In this document: positions 1 to 11,138 of the stretch, piece after piece
Numbering within the stretch: position 1 is the stretch's first letter
Layout of the letters: every line of letters starts with the position of its first letter
Source of the DNA: Paraescarpia echinospica
Taxonomy: Eukaryota > Annelida > Polychaeta > Sabellida > Siboglinidae
Assembly: GCA_020002185.1 (NCBI GenBank)
Contig: CM034531.1
Coordinates: forward strand, 87,492,249-87,556,248
DNA: 64,000 nt
Direction of reading: 5' to 3'
The notes under the pieces: model-generated
Database searches by the model: none
What the model was told of the DNA's origin: nothing
Seen by the model: only the letters and a program-made list of their open reading frames with translations
Made by a program: the position numbers and the translations under genes

Positions 1-20
1 GATGTTGCTAGTAACAAAAT

Positions 21-164
21 TTAACAAGATTTAACGATATTGCCATCCAGAAAATTAACTCTAGATGGCAGGTGGACAAGGAAGCCTTTTGGCTTATCGA
101 CAGTCCAATACTTTTTCTCTATGACAGTCGTCGAAGTACAGACCGCTACCGCTCTTTATTGTGA
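21..164 (+). other. Putative exon fragment, copy 1 of a repeated coding-like segment
   Basis: The frame starting at base 21 reads LTRFNDIAIQKINSRWQVDK and continues about 27 codons to a TGA at 162-164. A second copy at about 1421-1527 keeps the same frame, with mostly conservative changes (Q/E, N/Y, I/M, D/E), which suggests both descend from a coding exon. The motif SRWQVDKEAFWL is identical in both. I do not recognise the family. No clear acceptor is visible because the window starts here. It could also be part of an uncharacterised repeat. Confidence 0.35.
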
Positions 165-350
165 CGGATCACATCTGTTAACTACGCTGACTGTTATCAC
201 ACAGTGCAAAATACGTTGTCAAGCAATACATTACCACATGTCAATAAAGGAATATGAACATGCTGATACATTTTCATTGGAATCGATTCTCAACGGCTGT
301 GCGTTTATCAGTTTGTTATCAGCCACTTTCAAAGAAACCTCTGTAAGCAT

Positions 351-1342
351 GCAGGCTAATTTAGCAAAGAAAATAGTTCTTGAGTTTAGATTACAACAAC
401 ATTACATTCATTGAATTAATATATTCTCAAGTATGACCAGTTTGAATAGCGGTTATGGTGCCATTAAATACTATTGTTTTGTTCACGCATGACAAGTGTC
501 TCGTTTCTAGCGAGATAAGTCTACTCGAGCGGTTACTCTCGTTATCGCGGGCGTGATACGAACGTTTAATAATCAATGCTTTAGGCTTACGCCCATTAAA
601 AGTAAAGCAAAACTGTAAGCGCTTATATAGCGCGATATCCTTAGTTCTGTACAGAACGTTTGGCAAGTAACTCACTCGCCAACCTGATCAATAAAACACC
701 ACGTCGACCGTTCTGTGAAGAATTCAACCATTCAGCCACGTTGCACTTGCTGCGCGAAGATTATTTGTACACAAACATCCACCACTGTCTATAGCCAGGT
801 ACTCAGTCTTTCATACAGCTGAGTGAACTGGAGCATATGTGGAGTGAACGAACGTGTCCGTGGTTTTGTGGCAGCAAGAGGAGTCGAACACTGAATCTCT
901 CGATTGAGAGTCGGGTACTCTAAACATTACGCCACAGCGCTATATGACGTCCTGTAAAGGAAACCATCACCAGTGTTCGTTTAAAAAGTCATAATCCGTC
1001 ATGTCCTTTTAATTCTGTGGACTGAATCAAAATTTAGATATCGAATGTATACAATATGATGCGCGGCGAACACAATCACGGACACCCACGCACACACACA
1101 GAACGATGCACGCCGCAGACAAAGGTAGGTAGTACCGCAACAATTCACAGAGTAAATACATGTATACACATGAAGACATTGGGGATGTTCTGTCACAAAC
1201 TATTAGGTAAAACGCCTGTAATGGTCCTGAAAAAACAACTGACTCCCAGTGTATGGGCGTGCTTACCCGTTTCAGGAATGTTCTGCGTCTCGCCACTAGT
1301 AGGGTAAATTGATATCAACAACTTGCAATTGCATATACATAA
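351..1342 (+). repeat. 1 kb interspersed or duplicated block, copy 1
   Basis: About 990 bases starting GCAGGCTAATTTAGCAAAGA match 36681-37741 in the same orientation at high identity with small indels, ending near TTGATATCAACAACTTG. The block has no credible long ORF. It includes a minus-strand tRNA-like SINE head (about 872-947) and a short CA tract. It may be one composite repeat or a segmental duplication; both ends are visible in each copy. Confidence 0.8.
690..947 (-). mobile_element. tRNA-derived SINE (within the duplicated block)
   Basis: Read on the minus strand, the head GTGGCGTAATGTTTAGAGTA resembles a tRNA A box. It is followed by an anticodon-arm-like palindrome (CTCTCAATCGAGAG) and a B-box-like GTGTTCGACTCC. 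The body then carries AGTACCTGGCTATAG, also present in the SINE near 19865. Mismatches in the D and acceptor stems argue against a working tRNA gene. The 3' limit is approximate. Confidence 0.6.
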
Positions 1343-1391
1343 CGAGACAAATGTGTTAGCCGTTGTTTTTACTGATGTTATGTGTAATCAG

Positions 1392-1545
1392 TCGGAAAGA
1401 CGTTCAACGGGGCGTGTTCAGTTTAACAAGATTTAAAAAGATTGCCATCGAGAAAATTTATTCTAGATGGCAGGTGGACAAGGAAGCCTTTTGGCTGATG
1501 GAGAGTCCAATATTTGTTTATCTACGTGTATCCCGCCCTTTTAAG
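1392..1545 (+). other. Putative exon, copy 2 of the repeated coding-like segment
   Basis: A plausible acceptor (TGTGTAATCAG, AG at 1390-1391) and a good donor (TTAAG|GTATGTG at 1545/1546) bracket a phase-2 open frame that includes LTRFKKIAIEKIYSRWQVDK and then EAFWLMESP. It matches copy 1 at 21-125 in frame with conservative replacements. Function unknown. The two copies flank the 351-1342 repeat block, so a local tandem duplication or an exon array is possible. Splice sites are by eye only. Confidence 0.35.
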
Positions 1546-1599
1546 GTATGTGTCGATTTTACTTTTTAAAATATTCACGCTACTAGCACCAACACAATC

Positions 1600-3105
1600 A
1601 GGAGATAATATGTTCCATTCATTTACAGTCCTTTGTGAGAATGAGAACTTTCTTGTATCTAACCTACACTACTCCTTTCTAATGTAACTTCATGTCCTCT
1701 GGTCCTTTCTTTCTTAACTGAAAAAAATTCTATCAATATTTTCATAACCATTAAATATTTTAAACACTTCAATCTGATCTCCTCTCAATCTCCTGGTCTC
1801 TAGTGTTGTTAAACCACATTTTTGGGCGTATTTCGTAGTTAAGATCCCTCAGTTTTTGTATCATTTTAGTTGCTCTCCTCTGTATTTTTTCTAGCATATC
1901 TATGTCCTTCCTGCGATATGGCCTCCACGCTTGAATACACTATTCTAAATGAGGCCTAACTATTGTTTTGTACAGCGGTATTATTAGCTCTTTTTCCTTA
2001 TACTTTCTGTTTCGCCTAATTAATCCAAGGATTTGATTTCCTTTTGAAGCGGTACCCCAATCAAAGCTGATTTATAGTTTGAAGCCTCACCATCAACTAC
2101 TACACGTTGTCTTCTGTCAATTAGCCATTGTTCTATCCAGTTAATTAAACCATTCCCTATGCCATGTGCCTTTAGTTTATGCAGTAATTTTTGATGTGGC
2201 ACTTTGTCGAAAGCTTTCTGAAAATGTAAGTAGATTATATCTACTGGTGATCCCTCGTCTACCCACTTAGTGATATCTACCAAAAATATAACATATTTGT
2301 TATGCATGACCTCGCTTTGAGAGACCCATGTTGAGATGTGTTTAACAAGTTATGTTTAATAAGAAAACCACCATGTGATCTTTAATTATTCTTTCTAATA
2401 ATTTGCAAATCACTGACGTTAACCTGACTGGTCTGTAGTTCTCTGATTCGTTTCTGGAACCTTTTTTAAATAACGGTATAATGTTTGCTTCTTTCCATTC
2501 TAAAGGAACCACACCCTCTTCTAATGACAAGTTGAAAACTGCTGCAAGTGGTATGCTAATTTGCTTTACAATATCCAATAGTAGTTTGGGTGGAATTCCA
2601 TCCACTCCAGGTGATTAAGTGTCCTTCATAGCCCTAATTTTCTTAGCTACTATTTCCGGTGTTACAATTAACTGTCCTAAATAATCTTATTTTGCCCCCT
2701 TGAACTTAGCCTTTGGTAATAGCTGTGAACTAATATATTCCCCGGTAAACTCTGAACTAAAATACTCATTCAGGTCTTCTGCCATTAAGAATCCCTCTAA
2801 TATTATGTTTCCAGCACTATCTTCTAGAAGACCGACCTGATATTGAAGTTTCTGTTTGCTCAGAACATATGCATAAAAACTCTTGCTGTCTTGTTTAATA
2901 TTACAAGTTAATTTTTGTTTATGCTTCTCTTCGAATTTCTAGTTTCAATTGTAGTTTGGTTTAGTGCTTCTTTATAAATGTTATAGTCTTCGTCATTTCC
3001 AGTACGTGTACATGACTTCGACATCGTTTGTTTCTACTTAATTTTTCTAATGGCTTCCTTCAATAAGTATTCCTTTCCTGACAGTTTCCCTTGGGTTAGT
3101 ATGAA
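1600..3105 (-). mobile_element. CR1-like non-LTR retrotransposon, copy A, truncated and internally deleted
   Basis: Minus-strand frames give, in order: the pre-RT linker (AEDLNEYFSSEF-like), DGIPPKLLLDIVKQISIPLA, ENYRPV with LTSVICKLLERIIK (RT blocks), DIIYLHFQKAFDKVPH (RT A motif; Asp replaced by His in YLHF), then GVPLQKEIKSL, where the GVPQGS block should lead to the YADD active site. The text jumps straight to the thumb and C-terminal tail (QAWRPYRRKDIDMLEK). The catalytic YADD region is therefore deleted. The 5' end is truncated in a segment shared with copies B and C (KEYLLKEAIRKIK). Several stops and frameshifts make it dead. Confidence 0.85.
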
Positions 3106-4240
3106 TGTCTCCGTTGACCGTGGTATGATGCAAGAGTCGGAACGCAAACACAGTTCATCCCCTGTTTCATAGCAACACAAATTCAAGCTTTCGTAGAATA
3201 TTCTATCTACGCTGCAAAACTTGCGAAGAGATTGCTCGTTGATCCACATCATAACCTTGTAATCACTTATATCGAGTGTTGGACTGAAGCAACGAAAGTA
3301 GATGTACGAACTTCCTAATAAAACCACGGAGTCTACAAAATTGGCCAAACTTCGAAACAGAAGCAGATATATTCGAACCGTGGTGTTCTCAAATGAGTTT
3401 CCGATAAACATCGACTGCCAGGTGGTTGCAGGTGACCATACTGCCCATGGTAAATGTCCTACGTAATGTGCGGAAGTTCGATGACTTAGTGAATTAATTG
3501 TCCTATGACTATTTGACCTCCGACGTTCGTGCTGTGGGAACCATGATGCATAAAGGCGCGTGCCCCACATCAACGAATGCACGTAATCCTAATATAATTA
3601 TCCTTCCGATGATTCTCAATAGGGGCTAAGCGATAATGTGTATTCGAGTAATTACTTCTACTTTCTGAAATTTACCTGTAACATCAGCCACTATTGACTA
3701 AAGCCAACCATCCGTGTCTTGAATGGCAACGAGATGACTGGCTCAGCTTAACTTCAGCGTTTTGGCAAGACGACATGCTATGGTTATCGCGAGTGATGTA
3801 AACAGCAGCGCCCCCAGGATGATTCCGACATTCAACTGCATCCCACATCAACAAATTCCTTTCCCCTTTCAAGAGACGTCACATTCCTTCGAGCTGTGTT
3901 TTGTGCAGCGATCGACGAGCGTAAGAATGTCGTAGGCAAAAGGTATCTGCTTTGGTCGTCAGCCCAACAGTTGACCCCTGACTGGCGATGTCGACCCTCA
4001 TTGCTCGTCCACACTTCGGGGTTATTATCGGAGTGGTAACGTGAATAGTATCGCATACAACCTCGCGGGAAGCCTATAGGCTATACGTCTGTGAATTAGC
4101 TTTAATTAATTCGTAAACAGCGACGCAAGCAATTTAGACAAATCGAAAACTAACTGCGTAATAAACGTGCAACGTTTTGCGTATAAACAAGTGTGCAATT
4201 GTGAATGCTCTATTTATCTATTGGTGAATATATGTGCATG
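3106..4240. other. Unassigned stretch
   Basis: Minus-strand open frames of 60-180 codons occur (largest 3034-3582), but their 5' end is LINE copy A and the rest has no recognisable domain, splice context or codon pattern. No repeats stand out by eye. Confidence 0.3.
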
Positions 4241-4245
4241 AATAT

Positions 4246-4385
4246 CATATATATATATATATACATATATATATATGTGTGTGTGTATGTGTGTGTACAC
4301 ACACGCACACACGCGGGCGCACACACACACTCTTTCTCTTACACATACACGCGCGCTCGCGCGCACGCACGCACGCACGCACGCA
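4246..4385. repeat. Composite microsatellite (AT)n-(GT)n-(AC)n-(GC)-rich
   Basis: Runs of TA, then GTGTGTAT, then ACACAC, then CGCGCTCGCGCGCACGCACG follow one another. Open frames here in several readings are low-complexity artefacts. Confidence 0.9.
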
Positions 4386-4619
4386 AATACATGTTTTCTG
4401 TCCCAACAACAAAGACGTCGTCAGCGACACTTTTCGCATTATCTTGCTTGCCCCATTGCTAGACGGCTTGGCAGATGTCGTTCTTTGAATACCATGACGT
4501 TGCCAGACGTGACCAAATGCCTTGCACGGTGTTTTGGCTTGCGACAAAAATAGAATCCCATAGGCATAGGCGTAGTGTTTACTGTTATGCACTCGTCTCT
4601 TGTCTAGCCATGTCTTCAG

Positions 4620-7056
4620 GGCCCGAGGTTATAAACTAAAGCCGTACTCGGTGCTCAGAAATTCATGCTCAAGCCTCGCTTTTACACCATGCTCATACTC
4701 ACGGATGTTATAACACTTTCTGAGCACGTAATCGTACTCAGACTTGAGCATGAAACGTCTACATTCTGAGTATGCTACGGACCTTGCTCAACGCCGTACT
4801 CAAACAAACAAACAAAGATGGCAGCTCACGTAGAAATTAGTCGAATTCGTTGTCCAAGTTCGATGTTTTCGAGAAGAAACGCAGCTCGATACCAGCGTCC
4901 GAGTCGCTTCCGAGATGTAATCAAACCATTTCAAGAAGTGGAGCAACACGAAATCAGCGAAATATTCCGTGTTGTGCCTCAAACTGCACTATTTACTGAA
5001 TATTTGTCAAATCTAGCGGGAGACACTACGACACAATGTTACAACATTTATGTTTTGGTGGCACCTTTTCGACGACGGGGACCATTCGTTTAACGCTACT
5101 GCTTGGCAATACAATTTCACGATCAACTGCCGAGCAGTTCATACGAAACACTTCTCCAAAACAGTGTTGTTTACCTGGACGATTAATAAAATGCCACGCC
5201 AGACATTAAGCCATATTAATACAACATACATGTGTATACCTTAAAAAATAACTAATAAAATTACGAGGTCACAAAGTTTACCCCTCAACACAACCACGTT
5301 TTGTTTTTGCCTGAAACTGTTATTAACATATCATTATTTTGTAGTGCTGTTTTTTCAAATGGGAATAATGAAGGAGTATTAAGTAGTATAAAACATATAT
5401 CATTTATATTGTTTCATCGTTTTTTTATAAATATTTATAGCATATTAATAATGAAGCCGGTGCAACGTTGATATAATTAGTAGCCATGTCCAAGGCTTTG
5501 TGGGTGACATGATATTACACATTTTTAATGCCTATGATTTTTCAATCCAAGGGCAGGAATAAGACTTCAACACAGAGGTAGACGATACACAACATATGCA
5601 GTCATCCTCGACAAGTTGATAACTTAAATGTATATGTGATTATACTGTCATTGGTGTGGTCACTCGGTCACTACTTTTGCCAAAGTGTACATTTAAAAAA
5701 TGAATATGATCATATTTACAAGGCTACCAAAATTTAACTAGTTGGATGAACTAACAAACAATACATCGTTTATATTTTTCTAATAAAATGGTTTTACCCT
5801 GTAATAAAACAATGTTTTCGAAACAAAAATTATACAAACTATACCAATTATACTGAAGCAATGAAGCCATAGTTTTTGAGAATCGAATATAAGATGTACT
5901 AAAAATGTAGCCATACAGTTGCTCCGGGGAATGCTGCACAGCTGACGGAAGACCATAACATAACTGTGTGTTTGCCTTATCAGTTCAAACCCAGCATGGT
6001 GGTGAAGACAGTGACTAATTTAGTGCAGTTTAATAAAGTAGTATTTCAAAACTGCAACAAGCAAATGTGAAGCAAACTATGTAAAACAACTTAGAATGTG
6101 GTTATTATACAAGTATGTTATGTGTATATATTACCCTTTTAGGCGTGTAATTGTACATCAAAATATAATAATATTATATGCACATATCTGTATAAAAACA
6201 ACAGTTATGTATAACATGGATTTGGGTCAGTTGTATATAAATATATGTTTTGAACTTAGGCTTTGCAAATTATATTTTTGTTTAATGAAACAGTTATGAA
6301 ATTATTGCCACAGAATTACACGAATTTGGGACTCGCAACGATATGATTGGAGGTGGAATAAGCTGAATTTCAGATCAGAGTATGTATGTTCCCGAATCCT
6401 CCGGCACAGTTGATAAATAATGGCCGCTCCCATATAACTACTTTGTCAGTTCATTTGTTGCAGATAATGTAAGTTATGTCACAAGTACGAATGCCAACTC
6501 AATTTGATGTGTGTAAGATATTTATTTATTATAAACACGGTAACATCGACACCGTCGAGCCCGAATTCATCGTACCTACTTACTGTTACAATGATACAAA
6601 ATATCATAAATAATACAGCGTGACTGACCAGTGGCAGGTCATGACTCATGTTACTACTGTTTTACGCTATTTTATCTTTTGAATTGTCTCGTGCCATGTC
6701 TGTTCCATCGTGCACGGCGAAGTACTTTCCTCGCAGCGTTATTCCGTCGATATTCCTCTGCGCATTTCACCATAAAATAAACACATTCCCAACGGCGTAG
6801 GTCTTCGTCCGTCACCGTTTTATAGTTGGAAGTTGATATTGTTTATAAATACGTGTAGGTTTGTTATCTTCTTGAACCAGAGAGCTCCGAAAGAGCTCTT
6901 TGTTTTGCTCTCGTACTCAAGACGGCGTACTCAGTTGAGCACGTACTCAAGAAGTTTTATAACCACCGTGAGCATGGATTCTCCGGTGAGCATGAGATCT
7001 CGAGTCTGGGCATGGAGTTGAGTATGAGCACCAAGTACGCTTTATAACCTCGGGCC
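4620..7056 (+). mobile_element. PIF/Harbinger-like DNA transposon, internally degraded
   Basis: The ends form terminal inverted repeats beginning GGCCCGAGGTTATAAA (left, 4620; reverse complement at the right end, 7056), extended by subterminal motifs such as GTACT(C/T)GGTGCTCA on both sides. The repeat is flanked by the trinucleotide CAG at 4617-4619 and 7057-7059, compatible with a 3-bp target duplication. A short ORF near the left end resembles a Harbinger transposase N-terminus. From about 5100 to 6880 the interior is AT-rich without coding signal, so the catalytic DDE region is gone. GGGCC-type ends and 3-bp duplications are typical of PIF/Harbinger, although TWA is the commoner target. 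Confidence 0.7.
4818..5093 (+). pseudogene. Harbinger-like transposase N-terminal remnant
   Basis: The ATG at 4818 opens MAAHVEISRIRCPSSMFSRR followed by the segment FRDVIKPFQEVEQHEISEIF. That has the layout 'FRDR..P....D.E....F' seen at the N-terminus of HARBI1-type transposases, just before the helix leading to the DDE core. The frame ends at 5093 after about 90 codons with no catalytic residues. It lies 200 bases inside the left terminal repeat, as expected for the transposase start. Resemblance is from pattern only. Confidence 0.5.
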
Positions 7057-7058
7057 CA

Positions 7059-8525
7059 GATTGTATTAGAGGAAGTTGCAGCAAGGAATTTCTTGCTGAT
7101 CTGTGTCAGGAGCATGCTGTCTTTGACCAAGGTATGAGGGTGACTGTTAATGAAATTAGTGAAATTATCAAAGATTTATCTTACAATAAGTCACCTGGTT
7201 TAGACGGCATTACTAGCGAGCACATGAAGTGGGCAGATCGACAGCTGCCAGTTTTATTGGCTATATTGATGTCGGCTATACTTACACATGGTTACGTACC
7301 GGGAAATATGCAAAAATCTGTCATTGTTCCCATTATTAAGGATAAAAATAAACGTGTCAGCGACAGAGATAACTATAGACCGATATGTCTGTCTAATGTA
7401 TTCACAAAAATAGTGGAAAAAATACTGTATAATAGGATGCAAAGTCATCTACGAACTACAAGTAACCAATTTGGGTTCAAACCCAAACATGGGACAGAAA
7501 TGTGTGTATTTGTGTTGAAGGAGCTCCTTCGATATTACACTAATCATGGGTCATGCATGTATGTTGCCTTCCTTGATGCCTCCAAGGCATTTGACAGGGT
7601 GAATCACACAACATTATTTAGGAAGCTACTTAAGCTTGGAGTGTCTAAATATTTAATTAAAGTGATATGTCAGTGGTACTGTAATCAGACTATGTGTGTT
7701 AAATGGGGTTCGGTATTTTCCAACTTCTTCTCTGTGACTAATGGAGTTAAACAAGGGGGTATGCTATCTCCTTTCTTATTTAATTTATACATGAATGATT
7801 TGAGTTTGCTACTGATGAAACTACCCATCGGATGCTATTGTGGTGATAAAACTGTTAATCACCTCATGTATGCTGATGACATTGTACTACTGGCTCCATC
7901 GGCTAAGGGGTTGCAAAGACTGCTAGATGTTTCATACAATTATGGATGTGACAACGACATATTGTTTAACAGAGTAAAGTCGCAGATAATGTTTTTTGAC
8001 ACAAGACAAACCGGTTTTGAAGTAGCTATTAAGCTTGGTGATGCAGTTCTGAATACAACGAAGGCATACAAATATCTTGGCCATATAATCTGTAATGATC
8101 TGTCAGATGAAACGGATATGAAATCCAAAGAAAGGAGTTTGTACGGCAGAAGCAATATTCTACTCAGGAATTTTCACTTTTGTTCAGTGAAGGTGAAGAA
8201 CAAACTGTTCACATCCTATTGTAGTAATGTGTATTTATGTTCCTTATGGGCTAATTATAGAAAAGCCGCTATGCAGCACTTTATTGTTTCCTATAACAAT
8301 GCATTTAGAATTATGCACAGCCTATCTATGAGGTGTAGTGCTAGCCTAATGTTTGTTAGTTCTGACACGGACTGTTGCAATACTAGATTTAGAAAATGCA
8401 TGTACAGTCTTATGAGCAGAATATCTGCATCGACGAACAACATTGTTGAGAGTATTATACACAGTGATGTTTATACGACCTCTGTATTGCGCAGGAAGTG
8501 GATTAGTGCAATTTATACACTATAA
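7059..8525 (+). CDS. Non-LTR retrotransposon reverse transcriptase and C-terminus, uninterrupted frame
   Basis: One open frame runs from the Harbinger right end (GAT at 7059) to TAA at 8523-8525; the first ATG is 7134. RT motifs appear in order: KSPGLDG, NYRPICLSNVFTKIVEKILY, FLDASKAFDRVNH (A; catalytic Asp), GVKQGGMLSPFLFNLYMNDL (B), LMYADDIVLLAPS (C; YADD intact), then AYKYLGHII. A thumb and C-terminal domain of about 180 residues follow. No stop or frameshift is seen, so this copy is young or constrained. The endonuclease half is absent: the LINE is 5'-truncated, or it was cut by the Harbinger insertion. A short 3' UTR with AATAAA leads to a TTGA repeat tail. Confidence 0.9.
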   Translation, partial: DCIRGSCSKEFLADLCQEHAVFDQGMRVTVNEISEIIKDLSYNKSPGLDGITSEHMKWADRQLPVLLAILMSAILTHGYVPGNMQKSVIVPIIKDKNKRVSDRDNYRPICLSNVFTKIVEKILYNRMQSHLRTTSNQFGFKPKHGTEMCVFVLKELLRYYTNHGSCMYVAFLDASKAFDRVNHTTLFRKLLKLGVSKYLIKVICQWYCNQTMCVKWGSVFSNFFSVTNGVKQGGMLSPFLFNLYMNDLSLLLMKLPIGCYCGDKTVNHLMYADDIVLLAPSAKGLQRLLDVSYNYGCDNDILFNRVKSQIMFFDTRQTGFEVAIKLGDAVLNTTKAYKYLGHIICNDLSDETDMKSKERSLYGRSNILLRNFHFCSVKVKNKLFTSYCSNVYLCSLWANYRKAAMQHFIVSYNNAFRIMHSLSMRCSASLMFVSSDTDCCNTRFRKCMYSLMSRISASTNNIVESIIHSDVYTTSVLRRKWISAIYTL

Positions 8526-8627
8526 TATACTTTTTATTTTACTTTTTTACTATGGACATAGTGCATATTACACGTATGTTTTTTTGTCTGAAATAAAGAT
8601 TGATTGATTGATTGATTGATTGATTGT
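8526..8627 (+). repeat. LINE 3' end with (TTGA)n tail
   Basis: After the RT stop come about 65 bases of UTR, AATAAA near 8592, then GATTGATTGATTGATTGATT. A short tandem tail rather than poly(A) is typical of several non-LTR clades and marks the 3' end of this insertion. Confidence 0.8.
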
Positions 8628-9090
8628 ATTGCAACGTTGACCTGAAGAGGTTCTACCGTTACGTCTGCAGTAGTGTGACTTTATCTGAGCGGCCATTCAC
8701 CTATAGATAGTGCGCAGCAACCGTCGATTTAGTGCTGTTCCCGTAACCACAACATGTTTTTGTATTTAAAGAAAAAGCTATCTGCCGCTCCCCACGTTAT
8801 AAATATCTGCGCTCTCATTTCCATAGGTTACTGTGCGGCTTAATGTTATACATTATATCAAATGTTATACATTTTATCAAATGTTATACATTATATCAAA
8901 TGTTATACATTATATCAAATGTGTTGCTAAATATATATTATGAATTACATCAAATGTGTTGATAATATATTATGACTGTTGTGCTCGCTGAATAGATAAC
9001 TATAACATCCGCGTCGTGTGAGGCTGACGAAGAGTATGAGAAGTCATTACCAAACAGGTGTGCGGCTATTATGCGTGAGTGACTGAGTGA
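8628..9090. other. Unassigned stretch with a short 19-bp tandem repeat
   Basis: Only one structured item is visible: about four copies of AATGTTATACATTATATCA at 8842-8922. No coding signal. Confidence 0.6.
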
Positions 9091-9099
9091 GTGAGTGAC

Positions 9100-9240
9100 T
9101 GGGTCCGTCCGTCCGTCCGTTCGTCCTTCCGTCCGTCGGTCGGTCGGTCGGTCGGTCGGTCGGTCGGTCGGTCGGTCGGTCGGTCGGTCGGTCGGTCGGT
9201 CGGTCGGTCGGTCGGTCGGTCGGTCGGTCGGTCAGTCAGT
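9100..9240. repeat. (CGGT)n tetranucleotide microsatellite
   Basis: A nearly pure run of CGGT, preceded by CCGT-type variants and followed by CAGT. The open frames in this interval are by-products of the repeat (period 4 gives a 12-base, four-residue cycle). Confidence 0.95.
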
Positions 9241-9678
9241 CTCCTTCCGTATATTTCTGTCTCCCCAGTCTTCGTCTGTCTCTTTCTGTCTCCTGCCGTC
9301 TCCCTCATTCTCATGAAGTACGTTGATCTGCGAAAGGATCGTTTTGTTTTGAAAGTTCGTCATACGCGGTTGCTTTCAACATTTTGTCATCATCCATGTG
9401 AACTACATGCCCAGTCCAGGTCAATTCCACGGAGGTAATATCGACTCGATGCATGACAATCCAGAACAGAGTTGGATGTCATTGTTCATTACGTGATCCG
9501 ACCACATGTTTCCGAGAATCGGACGAACGTGACGTAGCTGGACTCGTAACTGTCGCCAACTGTACTGTAATGTGATTGATAAAGTGTTGTATCTTCACAC
9601 ACTACACACTATGCCTGCGCGAACGTTCGGTTTTGTTGCGAATATCCACACAATGATATTGCGTAGATATTTATACTC

Positions 9679-10013
9679 ATTCACTCACTCGCTCGCTCGC
9701 TCGCTCGCTGGCTCGCTCGCTCGCTCACTCACTCACTCACTCACTCACTCACTCACTCACTCACTCACTCACTCACTCACTCACTCACTCACTCACTCAC
9801 TCACTCACTCACTCACTCACTCACTCACTCACTCACTCACTCACTCACTCACTCACTCCCTCCCTCACTCCCTCACTCACTCACTCACTCACTCACTCAC
9901 TCACTCACTCACTCACTCACTCACTCACTCACTCACTCACTCACTCACTCACTCACTCACTCACTCACTCACTCACTCACTCACTCACTCACTCACTCAC
10001 TCACTCACTCACA
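9679..10013. repeat. Long (ACTC)n tetranucleotide microsatellite
   Basis: About 330 bases of ACTC repeats with an initial GCTC variant block and one CCTC interruption near 9860. The 179-codon ORF across it is a repeat artefact. Confidence 0.95.
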
Positions 10014-10109
10014 CACGCACTTACAACATACACATACACCTACACAAAACCCACGAAACCACACACATCAACCCACCCTCCCTCTATGTCCCCACATATA
10101 CACACACAT

Positions 10110-10711
10110 GAAATATATTTAAATGGTGTGTTACGATTGACACATTACCACTACTATAACTCAATGTCCTAGTGGTTTGCATGAGTGTGCGCGGTGGCTC
10201 CCTTGTAGCTATTTCACCCGCGGTTTGACGTGCATCGATATAGGTCGCCTCCCTGCCCGCCACCTGCTGTTCGGGGTAAGTGTTGGCTCTCAGACGAACG
10301 AGTGTTGTCGGCTGGAGGCATCACTCTAGGCGATACAGCGTGCACTTGTCCAGGCGGTCTTGAGCCGTTCTCTATCGTCGCCACCCCAGCGATGGTTTCA
10401 TCCGCAGGTTACATTTTCCGTTCGTCTCGTTTTAGAATAAATTCGCAAACAATCACGAATATCCAGGCGGGGTGTGGCAGGAAGTGGGGGAGAGGTGTTG
10501 AGTATATATGGGAGGTGGAAGGGAAGTATGGAATGGAGACCCCTGTCACACCCACCCACCCACTCTACATGATACGACTTGCTAACACGCACGCTTGTTT
10601 TGATGAAGCCATCGAACACACTGTAGCGTACACAATGTTAACCGCTTCCAGTAAAAAGTCGGCCAGAATGGACAGCGTATGTCCTCGTCTATGTATTATA
10701 TCCATAGGTCA
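10110..10711. other. Unassigned stretch with a 170-codon open frame
   Basis: A plus-strand frame at 10230-10742 is open but shows no domain, no signal peptide and a composition typical of chance frames in GC-richer DNA. It runs into SINE sequence at its 3' end. I see nothing else. Confidence 0.3.
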
Positions 10712-10854
10712 GCGGGAGCGGCGGGGCTTGTGTAGTGTTTAGCACATCCGCCTGGCATGCCAGCGCTCTGAGTTCAAAACCCGGACATTGGGGACTGTGT
10801 ATCCATCGTGACTCTGAAATCACATTAATGTCGGCCCGGTCTCAATTTGGGACG
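10712..10854 (+). mobile_element. tRNA-derived SINE, 5' part (split by a TTAA-target transposon)
   Basis: GGGGCTTGTGTAGTGTTTAG resembles an A-box region, GCCTGGCATGCCAGCG an anticodon arm, and GAGTTCAAAACCCGG a weak B box. The body CGGCCCGGTCTCAATTTGGG reaches GACGTTAA, where a DNA element begins. The SINE resumes as AGAACCACTGAGG at 11938. The tRNA-like part is too degenerate to be a functional gene. Confidence 0.55.
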
Positions 10855-11138
10855 TTAAAGGCCATATCCTGGGATAAAATGTGCTCTGTACCTTAATAAC
10901 AAATGGTTGATACCCTTTCAAATGATGATATTGTCAAAATGTTTAAATATCGTATATGAGCATACGACATAAAAAGAGCCTTTAAATTTGCCATTGTACG
11001 GAAACTCCCGAGCGATGCCGTGTTTGCATTTGTTGCTGAAACGTGACGTCAGTTGTGGTTCCGCCGTCAGTTAGTGCAGCGGCTTCACGCCTGCGGCCCT
11101 GCGTTGTCGCGCGGTGTCATGTAAACAACTCGATACAA

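Noticed and set aside
872..947. Minus-strand tRNA-like sequence as a functional tRNA gene (also 37190-37268, 10712-10780, 19735-19805)
   Set aside because: A and B boxes are recognisable but stems are broken and each sits at the head of a repeated SINE body.
3034..3582. 182-codon minus frame
   Set aside because: Its C-terminal 25 residues are LINE copy A and the remainder has no domain, splice sites or composition suggestive of coding.
7254..8155. Minus frames opposite the RT
   Set aside because: Shadows of the plus-strand RT, which has all motifs in order.
9572..10111. 179-codon frame rich in Thr-His-Ser-Leu
   Set aside because: Entirely the (ACTC)n tract; no unique coding sequence.
10230..10742. 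170-codon plus frame as a gene
   Set aside because: No domain or splice evidence, and its 3' end runs into SINE sequence.
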